Source: Monarcha castaneiventris obscurior (Eukaryota; Chordata; Aves; Passeriformes; Monarchidae). Taken from it: a DNA stretch of 64,000 nucleotides. Below are positions 53,701-64,000 of the stretch, piece after piece. The notes beneath the pieces are model-generated. The model was given only the letters and a program-made list of their open reading frames with translations. It had not been told where the DNA came from and made no database searches. How positions within the stretch are numbered: position 1 is the first letter of the stretch; every line of letters begins with the position of its first letter. The stretch covers positions 744,001-808,000 of the forward strand of contig JAMPIT010000550.1 in assembly GCA_026261815.1 (NCBI GenBank), given 5' to 3'. The translations under genes were made by a program, and so were the position numbers.

Positions 53701-56700
53701 AAGTCTCCAGTATACTGTGGGTGGCCACAGACCAGAGATGCCAGAAGCCTAAGCCATGCAAATTCTTCTGCATCTGCTGTGGCTGCTGGTGCTCCTCCCT
53801 TTGCAGCGCCCTGCAATGCTCTGTGGGGCTACTCATCCTCCAGGCTTCATCTGCCTGCGAGTTTTTCCTTTGAAGATGAGATCTGACATCTGCCAAGAAG
53901 CAACTATTATTAAGTTTCCCCCTAGAAGCAAAAAAAAGATGACTGTCTTTTACTACCTTCTGTACAGCACAAGTTCTTTGGCATGGACAGCAGCCACACA
54001 AGAACCAACACTGAAACAAACCCCGGAGTGTGGAGCTTGTCCCTGAAAATTCTGCCTTACTGTGCATTTCTTCCACACTGAAAATCATCGAAGAGCATCG
54101 GCATGCATGTGGCTGGCATTTTGGTCTCAAGACTGCTTCCAGCTTTGGAGTTGCTGATGTTTTACCAACATATGTGAGGGGCCACTGTCTTGGGATTTCG
54201 AGGGAAGGACGTTTCTGTTGTAAAGAGTTACTGTCATTTGTGGTACCAAAGGCAGTCACAGATAATGAGTCATAACAGGAGGTAGTTACTGTAAATATTC
54301 CAAGCATGGGCACATTAACAGCCACCCACTAATCAGAGACAATGCCACAGGCAGACAGAGAACTCCCACTGGTGTCAATGGGAATTTTGAATGGATCAGG
54401 ACCTCAGCCAAGCACTGAGTTTCTATTGTAACCTGCAGCATTAATACCCAGGATGGGATGGGTCACGCCACAGATTTTGGCTGTCGCTTTCCAGTGGGCA
54501 ATGCAGGCACCTATTCAAAGTGGATCTGCAGCCTCAGACAAGGAGGCTCAGAGATTTCTAGTGTGAAGCAAACAAAACAAAAGCACTGAGTTTAATACTA
54601 ATTCTTTGGTGTCATTAAATGTTTATAAAACAAACACAAGTTCTGATGCGTAAGTCAATAGCACCAATTGACCACAAAGGACCCAATGTGCTGCTGGCAA
54701 ACATCTGCCTGAACAGACACTCAAGTTCATATCCTAAACTGCAGCTGATGCTGATGTTTTGTGGGGCTTTTTGTCTGAAATGCAAAAGAACTGGCACCCA
54801 CATTTCTGACAAAAAGACAAGGAAATGCCCTGCCTGTGACCTGAGCTGGCCAGGCAGCACTTGTGGCTGGTAGCAAAGTGCTCCCTTCCCCCTTCTCACA
54901 CGGGTCTGCACTTGCTAATTTTGATTCCGTGGACTCAGACCAAGACGTGGTCAGCTTACATGCGGCTCCTCTTCAGTCCCTCAAGTAAGTTACTTTCTCA
55001 TGATTCAGTACTATAGAAATATAACTGTTGAGATCAGCTTCTTTATTTTTGTCAGCTTTTCTCCAGACCTTTCAATCATAAGCTGCATTATACTATATTC
55101 CCATAAAGCCACAAAAAGCAGTAATAGATACCTCAAAATTTTGACTTCTATTTTTCCTGCCAAGTGATTTCTCTAAGTGCTTTGTTTTCTGCTGTCACAG
55201 AATTAGAATAGTACCTGTGCTTCCAGTCTCCACCGTTACTGTCACTATTTCAATACACTCTTCTCAGATTAGAAGCTTTCAGCTTCAAAAATGCTCCTAT
55301 TTTGCTTTTTGCAGAAGAAAATACACTCTGTATTTTCTCACTGCTTATGGCTGAGGTTATCAGACTTTTGGATAAAGTTATTCAAGTTTCTTGTGGTGAC
55401 AGCATGGTGGTAGGAAAAGATCGCCCTTCATCTGCTTTGATGGGGAAACCAATAGGACATAATCCCCTCAGTAAAAAGAAAAACAAATGCAGATGAATCC
55501 ATTCCTCAGATTTAGTTTCAGCCTCTCTGCTTCAACTCCTGACTTTGCTCAGAGGAGCCACACAAATTGCACAGCAGCCTCTGGAAAGAGTCTGGCTGTA
55601 ATACCAGACAGCACGAGCTCTCTAAGGCCCAGGTCCAAAGTACAGGGCTTTCAGCACATCTCAGCTCCCTTTCTAATGCCCGACACTCTCCTACTGCCCT
55701 ACAACTCTCCCCCAAATAAAAGATAAAAAATACGTAATTCAAAACAGGTTGTGTTGATACAGCCTCAAGGACAGCTGGGGACACTCCACGTACTGCTCTC
55801 AAAGTGCGAGGCAGAAACTTTTTGGGGGAGAATTGTGGAAAGTCCCCTGCCCTGGCACAGCCGTGGCTCTGCAGAGCAGCTCCGTGGCAGGACAAGAACC
55901 TGTGTGCTGGGAACTGCACTGTCCTGGGAATGCACCTGGGGCATTCCTGAGCATCTCCTGAGCACGAGCTGCTACCAACCCTCAGAGACCACGGCAGTAC
56001 CCTGAGCTGCTCCTCTCCAGAACCTCCCGTTCCTGCCAGCCCTGGGAACAGCACACAGCGAGGAGAGACACGGACACCTCCCATGGTGACACCAACCCAG
56101 AGGGGTCAGGGCTGCTCTCTGGGACCGGCTGCCTGCTGCCACAAACAGCCTCCACCCTGGAGCAGCAGCAGCAGCGCTGCCCACCTGCTTTGGGGAAGCA
56201 GCTGGGAGGACACCTGGGCTTACAGGACCTTGCATCTAACTCTCACACAGTCTAAAAAAAATAAGGGAAGGGGAAATCAGTGCAATAATCTGCCATAATC
56301 TTATAGCTACACACTCGCAGTTAACGCAGCATCTCGCAGAAAGTAAAGGTGCACCACCCCGATTTCATTCTGTTAATCCATGAGCTTTATCTAGAGTAGG
56401 ATAGATAATTCTCAAACATCCACAGCCAGTTTTAAAAGCAACCAGATATTGAGCAAAATACAGTCAATCACTGGGTTTTCTAGGCAGGACTTACAAGTGG
56501 GACCAACAAACTTTAAAGCAAGCAGTTACTTTCCTCTTTGGCTTCAGGAAAGAAGTGAAAAGACCCGAACTATTTTAATTAACGATATATTTTGATACTT
56601 CTGTAACACCTGCAAAACTCCACTGATACCACCACAGATTTTACAAAAGGGTAATTTAACTGCAAATAACCACTGCAAGGCAGTAAGTATTTGCTCTGGA

Positions 56701-58400
56701 TTGTGCTTATTCCCACCAAAATCCATGGGCTTTCAAGGTTCTGTATAAATCAGTTTTGTCTAAAAAGACACACCCCAAAAGCCGACTGAAGAAAGTGTCT
56801 TTGAACAACTTCCACAGAGCAGCTCTTACACTTGGGCTGAACCCCCAAGTTCTGTAGAGAACTACAGCCAAGACTCATCTCACCATGGCCCTGCAATGCC
56901 CAAGAAAGCTTCAGGAGTAAGAAAACCTGACACTGCTCTCACTGAGAAGTATTCCACTTCTATTAGGCAAATATAACCCTGGGACACCTGCATTTACAGC
57001 AGGTATTAAAACTACATCATGTTATCTTACAGAACGGGGGGTACGTGAACGTATCATGCCAATAAGATACTCATATATGAAACATGATTATGTTGTTCTT
57101 TGAAAGAGGAGTTAACTAACTCAAAAACATAGAGCTTTCTCTCAGGACTCCAGTGCCACAGTACATCTGCAGAAAAATGCAGGAAATGGTATCCCGTCCT
57201 TTCCAGGCAAATTACTTTTACTGTATTAAAAAAAAAATCCAACCAAACCAAAAAATCTAACAAAAAAACCCACCCATCCCTGCCTGGATTTACTACAGCT
57301 AGAGCCAAATTAAACATTCCCACTTAAGAGTGTTAACACTTCCAATCACCAAAAGAAAATGCAGGTGGTTCAGAGGAAAAAACATTTCCTATTTTTGTCT
57401 ACAACTCCGAGAGGGTAAAGAAGACCATGCAGCCTATCCATGAACTAGTAAATATTAACTCCTTATCACCATCCCCGGAGCCTTTCTAAAAGCATATTTC
57501 ACAGGTGCTAACCATGACTCACTTGCCTACAGCGGTACCAAACCACCTCACACATGTACCGGCTCCTCCTGCTGTATCTAAAACTGCCTCTCCACTTGGT
57601 GATAACAGAGAAAGTTTTTATATGAGCTCAAAGAGCGTAGCAGCATCTCCTGGAAGCAGAGTAGCAGCACCAACTGCTCTTCTTGGGAGCCTCAGAATAT
57701 TCACCTTCTGGTACCCTGTCACCACTGACATCAAAGCCTCACACGTCTAAGGCACTACTGACTCATTAACAGCAGGTACAAATGCCTTTGTCCCACTGGT
57801 CTGACATGTGCCAAAGCCTGTACACAGGCAACTTCAGACATAAAACATGTCATTAAAACTTGTAATCATAGAACGAAATGGCATATATAAGCTTGATTTT
57901 AAAAAACAAGCTTTCAGGCAAGCATAGCACAAGTATGGCAATTTCTTTTTGTTTACGATTGTAACACAGTTCTAAATCATGCAAAATAATTCCTCAGAAA
58001 GGCGGGAATCTTTTGTTCTGCACTGCTTAATAAATTATTTAAAGTGCAATTTAGTGAATAAGGCCACCATAAAAGAAAATCAAAACCAACTCAACTTCAA
58101 AGAATATACTGTAAAGGCAAAAAAATTATCTAGAAATATATAAGGTTTTGAAATGCATCTGACTGGAGAACTTGATTGTGTTGTTGAGAGAAAAAAAATG
58201 TGATGCAAAAGCTAAGGTTTTGGACATACGACAAACCAGAGTGAGAAGGGGAAAGACAGAGCTGGGAAAAAAACTCACATTTAAAAAAAAAAAAAAACAA
58301 AAACAGAACAGCTCCCTGAAGTGTTAAATACAAACTTTCAAAAACCACGAAACCAAAAAGCTTTTTATCAAGAACAGAAAGGTTGACTCGCTTTGATTCG
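44750..58400. other. Intron sequence up to the CpG island
   Basis: It contains the CR1 tail at 51.45 kb and moderately GC-rich patches at 51.7-52.2 and 55.76-56.24 kb. C/A-rich tracts lie at 44801-44850, 49868-49925 and 57223-57275. No exon was recognised on either strand. Confidence 0.5.
51449..51600 (+). mobile_element. CR1 LINE 3' end fragment
   Basis: The order CCCTTCCCTGGAGATACAC, CTGGACACAG, CGCAGGGGGCTGGACTGGA, GGAGCTCCAGTGCTCGCTTCC, and a terminal CACTCTGTGACTCC matches the conserved 3' region of avian CR1. The tail falls in the usual TTCTGTGAT-like terminus. The 5' limit is approximate. It is a truncated, non-coding remnant. Confidence 0.72.
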
Positions 58401-59101
58401 GCCTCTCGGGCTGCTAATAAAGTAAATGACGGGGAAGCGTCCCGCTCCGTTTTACAGAACTAGTGAAAAAGGAGTAGTTTCGGGTCCTTCGGGAGGCCCG
58501 GCCCGCAGCCCGGCCGGGCATCAGAGGGCACGGGGGCACGGAGCAGCACCGGGGCTGGGGGCTGCGAGGGGCAGCGAGCCCCGCACGGCCCCGCACGGCC
58601 CCGGGCCCGGCGGGCACCGCCACCTGTGCGCCCCGGGGCGGCCACCCCGACAGGGCCCCTGCTGCCCCCAGCCCCGGCCAAGCCCCGCACCGGGGCCCGG
58701 GGACGCCCCCCGTGCCCAGCCCCGGCCGCGGCGCTGCCCCGGCCCCGCGTCTCCATGGCGATGCCTCCCCGCCCCGCTGGCCTCGGCCGGGGCTGGGGCC
58801 GCCGCAGCGCCCAGCGCCCCCGGCCCGGCCCGGGAGCCGCCCCCTCCCCGGCGGGGAAAGGGGGGGCAGCGGCTCCCCGGTGCCGCATTGAGCGGCCCCC
58901 GCAGCCGCCGGGCCGGGGTGCCGGTGCAGGGTGCCGGTGCAGCGCCCCGCACGCCGGGCACCGCCGGGCGCCGCTCCCTCCCGTGCCCGGTCCCCGAGCC
59001 GCGGCTGCCGCCGGAGCCGTGCCCCCCTCCCGGCCCGGTAAGGTCGGGCTGTCCGCGGTCGGGCCGGGGAACGAGCTGCTTTATCGGGGCGGCTGCGCCT
59101 G

Positions 59102-59110
59102 CCTTACCCT
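59102..59110 (-). other. FGF13: Splice donor of the FGF13 first exon
   Basis: Read on the minus strand the junction is AGG|GTAAGG, with the GT at 59107-59106. It matches the vertebrate donor consensus at -2, -1 and +1 to +5. It falls directly after codon 16 plus one base, the position expected for this FGF13 exon. Confidence 0.85.
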
Positions 59111-59156
59111 TGGAAGCATCTTTCTCTTCTTTGGGCTTGATCACCTTCCCGCTCAT
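59108..59156 (-). CDS. FGF13: FGF13 (FHF2) alternative first coding exon, Y / VY type; first 16 codons plus one base
   Basis: On the minus strand an ATG (59156-59154) opens MSGKVIKPKEEKDASK, then one extra G (59108) and a donor GTAAGG. I recognise this as the N-terminus of the FGF13 isoforms called 1Y or 1Y+1V (VY); from memory the human peptide differs only at residue 6 (Thr for Ile). The phase-1 end fits, because both known continuations (Val of exon V, Glu of the shared core) can begin with that G. FGF13 is a non-secreted FGF homologous factor that binds the cytoplasmic tails of voltage-gated sodium channels and also microtubules. The visible peptide is short, lysine-rich and has no signal peptide, as the family predicts. 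The start context is weak (T at -3). There is no in-frame stop for over 400 bases upstream, so this start rests on family knowledge. The beta-trefoil core exons lie beyond the left edge. Confidence 0.86.
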
Positions 59157-59650
59157 AGACCCCAGCTTGGGTGGGAAAATCCCCGGGCGCGTCGCGAATT
59201 CCGGCTGGACGCAAAGAAACCTCGGGCGGGGGGCAGTGTGCGTGCGTGTGGGGGATCCTCTACGCCGAAAAGGCAGAAATAACACCAGGAGAAGGGGAGG
59301 AGGGGGGAAATGAGGAGCCGGCGAGCTGCCCGCTCCCCGGCGCGGAGCCTCGGAGCCCGGCGGCGCCGCCGCGGTGCCTGCGGGAGCGGAGCGGGGAGCG
59401 GGGGGCTCCGGCAGCCGCAGCACCGAGCCCCTGCGCCGCTCGCCGTGCCGGAGACAAAAGCGATATTCCCTGTGTCTGCCTGGCCCCGGCCCCCTCCTTC
59501 CCCCGCCTCCCCGGCTCTGCCTCCCCTCCCCAGGGCCAGGGAAGCGCAGCTGGTCCTGCAAGTCCCACCGACCGGGGGGAGGGGGGTACCGTGAGTTGGG
59601 GGGGGTTGTTTGCTTGGGTGTGTTGGGTTTGGGTTTTTCTCTTTTCGCAT
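59153..59650 (-). other. Upstream open frame in the FGF13 leader, ending on the FGF13 start codon
   Basis: A 165-codon frame opens with ATG at 59650 and ends with TGA at 59155-59153, so its stop overlaps the FGF13 start as ATGA. It counts as a uORF only if transcription begins above 59650. The translation is Pro, Arg and Gly rich and matches no family I know, so it is probably compositional. A second upstream ATG at 59561 is in frame with FGF13 and would add 135 codons with no stop between. The pair makes the leader worth testing, but neither is claimed as a protein. Confidence 0.3.
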
Positions 59651-60050
59651 CCTCCCCTAATAATAATGGGATGGAGCAGCAGAGCTGCAGCCGCGGATAG
59701 GAGGAGGAGGAGGACGCGAGTCCCCGTCACTGCAGAAGAGGCGGCAGGTTTACGCTCGCGGCAGCAAGGAGGGCTGGAGCTGCCCCCTCCGGCCCCCCCG
59801 GCTCCGCGCATCCCCTTCCCCATCACCCGCACCGGGTCTGCATTAAACCGTACGGGCGAGGCGGGGGCAACACACATGCCGCTGCCCTCCAGCCCCAGAA
59901 CGATGCCCCACGGCCGGACCTGGACTGTGCCCCGCTGTGGGGAGCCGCTCCCACCCCCCGTGCGGCAGGGGAGGCTCCGGGCCCCAGCCCCCAGCCTGTT
60001 GCTGCCGTGGCGGGAGCGCAGGGCGCCGGCCGGGGGGCACGGGGGCAGGG

Positions 60051-60120
60051 GGGATCGGGTTCCCGGTAACAGGGAACACGGAGGGCACAGGGGGATCGGG
60101 TTCCCTCAGCAGGGAACGCG
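60051..60120. repeat. 41-bp tandem duplication carrying a repeated inverted repeat
   Basis: GGGATCGGGTTCCC occurs at 60051 and 60092. Each copy holds GTTCCC and GGGAAC as inverted arms, 60059-60064 with 60072-60077 (7-base spacer) and 60100-60105 with 60112-60117 (6-base spacer). The arms are kept while the spacers differ. Confidence 0.75.
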
Positions 60121-60213
60121 CAGAGCCGGCGCCGGCCGCCGCCCAGCGCTGCTGCTCTGCCCCGGGGCGTGGGATGGTGCTCACCCCCTCCGTCCGCCTC
60201 CTCCGTCCGCCCA

Positions 60214-60287
60214 GGGGAGCAGGAGGGACCCCAGGAGCAGCCGGAGCTCCGGGGAGCAGGAGGGACCCCAGGAGCAGCCGGAGCTGC
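60214..60287. repeat. 37-bp tandem duplication in the CpG island
   Basis: GGGGAGCAGGAGGGACCCC begins at 60214 and again at 60251, with the remaining 18 bases nearly identical (GGAGCTCC against GGAGCTGC at the end). It is a recent two-copy expansion inside the presumed promoter. Confidence 0.85.
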
Positions 60288-60732
60288 CTCACCTGTGCCA
60301 CAAAGCGGCGTGTCCCGCCCCGCTCCTGCCCCTCGCCCCGTTCCCCTCGGCGGGGCAGAACTTCCCCTGCCCGGGCCGCCGTCGGGGGAGGCAGGAACCC
60401 GAGGCAGCCCCTGCCCCCGGAGCCCGGCCCCGCCCGGCAGCGCCCAGAGTGAAACCCCGGGAAGGGGCAGCCGTGAGGAGCCTGAGGGAGCCTCTCGGTG
60501 CGGCAGCCGGGCTCCTCCGGCCCCCTCTCCCCACGGCCCCACGGGCCTGTTCGGGACACGGGACACGAGGGCTCTCTCCAGGAGCAGCAGGGAAGGAGGC
60601 AGGGCCGGCACCCCGGGGAAGGCAGCGCGCTCTGAGCGCTGCTCCGCACACCGTGCCCCGCACACCGTGCCCCGCTGCGGGAGCGGCCCCCGGCCCGCCG
60701 GGGTCCCCGACACAGGAGCAGCCCCGGGGCCG

Positions 60733-60742
60733 CTATTTTTAG
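60733..60742. promoter_or_regulatory. Candidate MEF2 site
   Basis: CTATTTTTAG is a full match to the MEF2 consensus YTA(A/T)4TAR. It is an isolated AT block within very GC-rich sequence, about 1.58 kb upstream of the FGF13 start codon. A weak CArG-like reading is also possible. Binding is inferred. Confidence 0.4.
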
Positions 60743-61029
60743 TGGGGCCGAATTCCTGCCCGGCACCCGCCCCGCTGCAGCCCGCGGACAGCTGGACACA
60801 GCTCGGCTTTGGCCCCTCCTGCTCTGCCCCGGGCGAGGCACAGCCGCAGAACAGCCCCTGAGTGAAATGGGTGATGAAACGCAGCGTGGGATGGAGTCTC
60901 ATTCCCACTGCACACAAGTGGCTGAAGATCAGGTGCGATTAGGGATATTAGGGCTGTTTAAGCTGAGAATCAAGAGGCAGGATGGCAGATGTGATCCTGG
61001 CTCTTGACTGACCTGGTAGGGTCAGCTTC

Positions 61030-61212
61030 GCTTTGCAGGGACACAGGATTGCTGGGGAAGTGGTGAAGTCACCATCGCTGGAGGTATTTAAAAACCACAG
61101 AGATGTGGCACTTAGGGACATGGTTTAGTGGTGGACATGGGAGTGCTGTGTTAACAGTTAGATCTGATGATCTCAGAGGCCTTTCCCAGTCAAAATGATT
61201 GTAGGATTCAGT
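61030..61212 (+). mobile_element. CR1 LINE 3' end fragment
   Basis: GGATTGCTGGGGAAGTGGTG, GTCACCATCGCTGGAGGTAT, GATGTGGCACTTAGGGACAT, GGTTTAGTGGTGGACATGG, GATGATCTCAGAGGCC and a degraded ATGATTGTAGGATTC terminus follow the avian CR1 3' consensus closely. The element may begin as early as about 60.95 kb. It lies just beyond the CpG island, in the FGF13 upstream flank. Confidence 0.88.
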
Positions 61213-64000
61213 AAGCCCTCTGATGATAGTGGCCTTAGAGTACTCTCCATGTAAGTCTATTTCACATGAGCCTCTTCAGTTATTTGTCTTTTTAACACAT
61301 CAGAGACTTTCCAGGAGGTTCAAAAACTTGGTCTTTTTCTTGTCTGTTTCTCTCCAGTCAAACAGGGACCACTGAATCCAGAGAGCTGGACGAGGAATGG
61401 GAAAGGAGGGATTCTGTGGTTCAGCTGAGGCAGCACTGTCAGAAGTTGCTGATGAACCCCAGCAAGGAGATTTCAGCTGTCCAATACAATTCAGACCTGA
61501 TTTTCAAAGGTACTTGCAGTGTCTTTGCTGAGAGTCACTGACAATTCACACTTCTGGTGTGAGGTCTTTCCAGCACCAAATGTCACTGATGAACGGTGTG
61601 TTAGTGCCGACAGTGAACTTGCCTTACCTGAGCCATTCTCATCTCTGCCAGGAGACCTGTTAAATTTTGCAGGAGTAGTTATTGCATTGACCAAATGAGG
61701 CCCATACACTCGAACTCACTACACTGGAAGGAGGCAGCAGCTCAGCAGGTTGTGGAAGAACTGTACCAACTGGTGGGCAGGGAGAGCTTACCCTGCTGTT
61801 TTAAAATGAGTTAGTTTTTCCCCTTACTAGTTTTCAGGGCTTAGAAGTGTCAGTTAAAACAGTAATAAAATATCGCGTTATGCATGCAAAATATAAGGGG
61901 ATTTGCATGAAGGCTTATTGCAATCCAGGCACAGTTTGCACAGCCTTTAATTTTAAAGCTGTCTTGATGGCCCGAGTATTCTAGTGGGGATGGTATTTGT
62001 GGTCAGGATGCTGACTTACGTCTTCAGATTCCCTTTTCAGTTCCTCACTTTGAAGTGAGCATCTCTGGATTTTAGGTAAATCACTTCAGGTCTGGCTTTG
62101 CAACAAAATTTCTTTAACTAACTCACAAATACTTAAACAGGAATCTGAGCCTCAGTGTCTTGGTACATCACTTCCCAACTATAGCAGGGAAAATTGTCAC
62201 CTCATTGCTTTACAGCTACAAGCCTGGAAGCTGAGAAGCACTCGGATGCTGTGGTGACAAGTGATACACACCAAGCTACATAGAACAGCCAGGCTCATGC
62301 AGAAACTTACCTATACATGGCCCTGACATGGATGCTGTACCTCTCACTGTCAGCATTCTCTGAGCTTCTGAATTTAAAGCAACTTCTGCACCTCCAGATA
62401 AATCAGGTACCCAGAGGAAGAAGATTTAGTGAAGTTCAGTACCAAGAAATCTGATGTGTTCCATGTAAATGCTGTTTAGGTGTTCCCTGTCCACCTGTGT
62501 GCCTTGGGAGGGCTTAAATTCAAGACAGTCTTTGTTGGGGGAGCACGGTTTAAAGTCAAATATCAGTAAATTGCTCTAATTACACACCTCTTGTGTGCCT
62601 CCCAAGACTGTGATGGAGTCATTTAAACGGAGTGGCAAGAAGCCAGGCAGCACAAATGGTTGGAGCATCATCTGTACCCTTTTATGGTTTCTGAGCTCTC
62701 CTTCCCAGAGGGACAAACACGACGGCCCCAGGCAGAGCAAGGTCTCACAAGCTCCAAGTGTGAAGTGAAACATGAGGCTTTTGCAGCAGAGAGACACAAC
62801 AGATCAAATTTGGGCTCTCCGAATACTCACAGCTCGGGGTGGCTCTCTGGAAGCAGGCACAGCAGAGCTGATGTGCTGCACAGAGCTCTGCCTCTGCTGA
62901 GGGTATTTATTCCCCCAGAAACATCTCCCAGAAGGTTCTGACTCGGCACAGGCTTGGCTAAGTCAAGTATCACTTAACAATCTGAAACTGTAAACCGTAA
63001 GTGCTTTTGTACAACAAAACTCTTGCTGCTTAATGTGCAGTAGCTGTATGGTCTGTCTATAAAACACACTCAAGTCATGAACATGCTTTTCCTACCCTCG
63101 TAAAATATCTATAGAGACATATATCCCCTGAGGAATTTTGGAACTCACACAGATACAGTAGTGACATCGCTCCTCAGTGTACTTTTTCCTTGGTTCTTTG
63201 GCTTATTCTCAAGTTGAAATTTTCTCTTTTCTGTAGGCAGGGGTTTGTAAAAGGTCCAGATTGTACTCCTTTATGAAGCAGGAATCTTACATTATGCTGT
63301 TAAAGCTTTGCTGTGATGGCTCCTGGTATGTTCCCAGTTAAATCTGAAGTAAAACTCTCCCTACATTCAGGCAGAGCAGGATTAGGCCTTCTATTTAAGA
63401 TTTCCAGACATGATGAAGTCTCACTAAAACAAGTACTTAATCCTCATTTCAATTTATATTTCAATATTCATACTGGCATCTAGAGGTATCTATTCACTGC
63501 TGATAAATAAGTAAGGCATATGACTAGTTTAGTTGCCACTGTTTGGCAATGGTGCCAATAAAATCAGTCCAAAGAAATCCATTGCACATCTCTTCATTTC
63601 CTGGCCTACCACTGTTTCGATTGGAATGCCAGGGCAAATTTCTTTACTACCAGTTGTGTGTTACAATAAAACCCACAAAGATTTACAGATAAATACTAAA
63701 CACAGGGGCAAAGCCTATCCTTGAGCAGGCACATCCCTGTTTCAATGGATGTTTAATTTGGCCCCCATCTTATTTTTACCATTCCTATTCCTACGCAGTC
63801 TTAAGCACTACACAGATCTTTTTTGGGCAGACAGCTTGCTGTGCACAATCTTCCTCCTTTTGATTGCCAAAACCCAACTGCTACATGCAAATAGAGTTCC
63901 AGCTAATGGATAGTACGGAGATTGCAGTTTAATTTCTCTAAGTAATTCAGTCTGCTCAGCAGAGACACCCTTAGAAGATCCAAGTGGGAAGGGAAGATGC
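61213..64000. other. Upstream flank of FGF13, nothing recognised
   Basis: AT-rich unique sequence after the CR1 tail. No coding exon or repeat family was seen. In mammals the next gene upstream of FGF13 is F9, but no F9 exon is visible here. Confidence 0.5.
61876..61910. promoter_or_regulatory. Candidate paired octamer (POU) sites
   Basis: A perfect ATTTGCAT octamer at 61901-61908 lies about 20 bases from ATGCATGCAAAAT (about 61880-61892), a near-octamer on the opposite strand. This is 2.7 kb upstream of the FGF13 start. Chance occurrence is possible. Confidence 0.25.

Larger units (their letters stand above)
1..59107 (-). other. FGF13: FGF13 intron following the Y exon (inferred span)
   Basis: If the exon at 59108-59156 is FGF13 Y, everything to its left in this window is transcribed intron. 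In mammals this isoform starts hundreds of kilobases upstream of the S-type first exon, so a 59-kb intron segment without further exons is expected. I looked on the minus strand for sequence encoding exon V, exon S and the core, and saw none. The only CpG island in the window is at the exon itself. Repeats and retroelement remnants inside are listed separately. Confidence 0.65.
58410..60860 (-). promoter_or_regulatory. FGF13: CpG island, presumed TATA-less promoter and 5' UTR of the FGF13 Y/VY isoform
   Basis: Base composition changes sharply near 58.4 kb from AT-rich, CpG-poor intron to very GC-rich sequence dense in CpG, and returns near 60.86 kb. The FGF13 exon lies inside. I see no TATA box in the expected orientation, but many GC-box-like G/C runs, GGA trinucleotides (59700-59714) and long G runs (59575-59607). 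The transcription start cannot be fixed from sequence; it should lie above 59156. Composition leaves long stop-free frames on both strands, and these are not evidence of coding. Such islands often fire in both directions, so an antisense RNA on the plus strand is possible but unsupported here. Confidence 0.75.

Noticed and set aside
57855..57880. AATCATAGAACGAAATGG resembling a CR1 terminus
   Set aside because: The match is only a few bases long and the flanking CR1 blocks are absent.
1..59107. Other FGF13 exons (V, S, U, core) and the mammalian intronic microRNA mir-504
   Set aside because: Scanning the minus strand for expected coding and mature sequences showed nothing convincing; they probably lie beyond the left edge.
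59171..60742. 523-codon plus-strand frame through the CpG island, and several overlapping frames of 200-360 codons on both strands
   Set aside because: Very GC-rich sequence is poor in stops in every frame. The translations are Pro/Arg/Gly/Ala rich with no domain, and they overlap on both strands.
1..64000. A novel multi-gene biological system
   Set aside because: Everything supportable fits one alternative exon, its promoter island, intron and ordinary vertebrate repeats; no gene cluster is present.

Overview
The window looks like nuclear DNA of a sauropsid, most likely a bird. CR1 LINE 3' ends on both strands, an apparent lack of mammalian-type SINEs, GC-rich minisatellites and one large CpG island all point that way. 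There is no bacterial or phage organisation: no operons, no ribosome binding sites, and no long open frame outside low-complexity or CpG-island sequence.

Only one protein-coding element can be supported. At 59156 down to 59108 (minus strand) lies a short first coding exon, MSGKVIKPKEEKDASK, followed by a good splice donor. I recognise it as the alternative 5' exon (Y, or VY when spliced to exon V) of FGF13/FHF2, an intracellular fibroblast growth factor homologous factor that modulates voltage-gated sodium channels. It sits in a CpG island (about 58.4-60.86 kb) that is presumably its promoter and 5' UTR. The identification uses remembered family sequence and splice phase, not a search. If correct, positions 1-59107 are the 3'-ward part of a very long FGF13 intron, and 60.86-64 kb is upstream flank. 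I could not find the other FGF13 first exons or the core exons here. From established synteny, FGF13 is on human X and on the avian segment orthologous to chicken 4p (chromosome 4A in songbirds).

Layout: 1-2.3 kb, featureless intron; 2.4-2.7 kb, a 67-bp minisatellite with 134-bp higher-order structure; 2.7-17 kb, unremarkable intron with a 26-bp poly(A) at 6.4 kb; 17.0-17.5 kb, a hexameric satellite of about 540 bp, open in all six frames; 17.5-20.3 kb, AT-rich intron; 20.3-20.9 kb, a pentamer array and a nested VNTR; 24.6 kb, a diverged 60-bp duplication with a hairpin; 27.1-27.35 kb, a reverse CR1 tail next to a polypyrimidine tract; 31.5-31.7 kb and 33.4-33.55 kb, two more minisatellites; 32.6 kb, a G-quadruplex-prone G/T tract; 44.36-44.59 kb, a broken endogenous-retrovirus RNase H-like remnant; 51.45-51.6 kb, a CR1 tail; 58.4-60.86 kb, the CpG island with the FGF13 exon, short internal duplications and an isolated MEF2 site; 61.03-61.2 kb, another CR1 tail; the rest to 64 kb is featureless flank.

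I found no previously undescribed gene system. The points most worth a second look are the leader of the FGF13 exon (an upstream frame whose stop overlaps the FGF13 start, ATGA), the MEF2 site in the presumed promoter of the isoform most linked to heart, and the ordered structure of several minisatellites.
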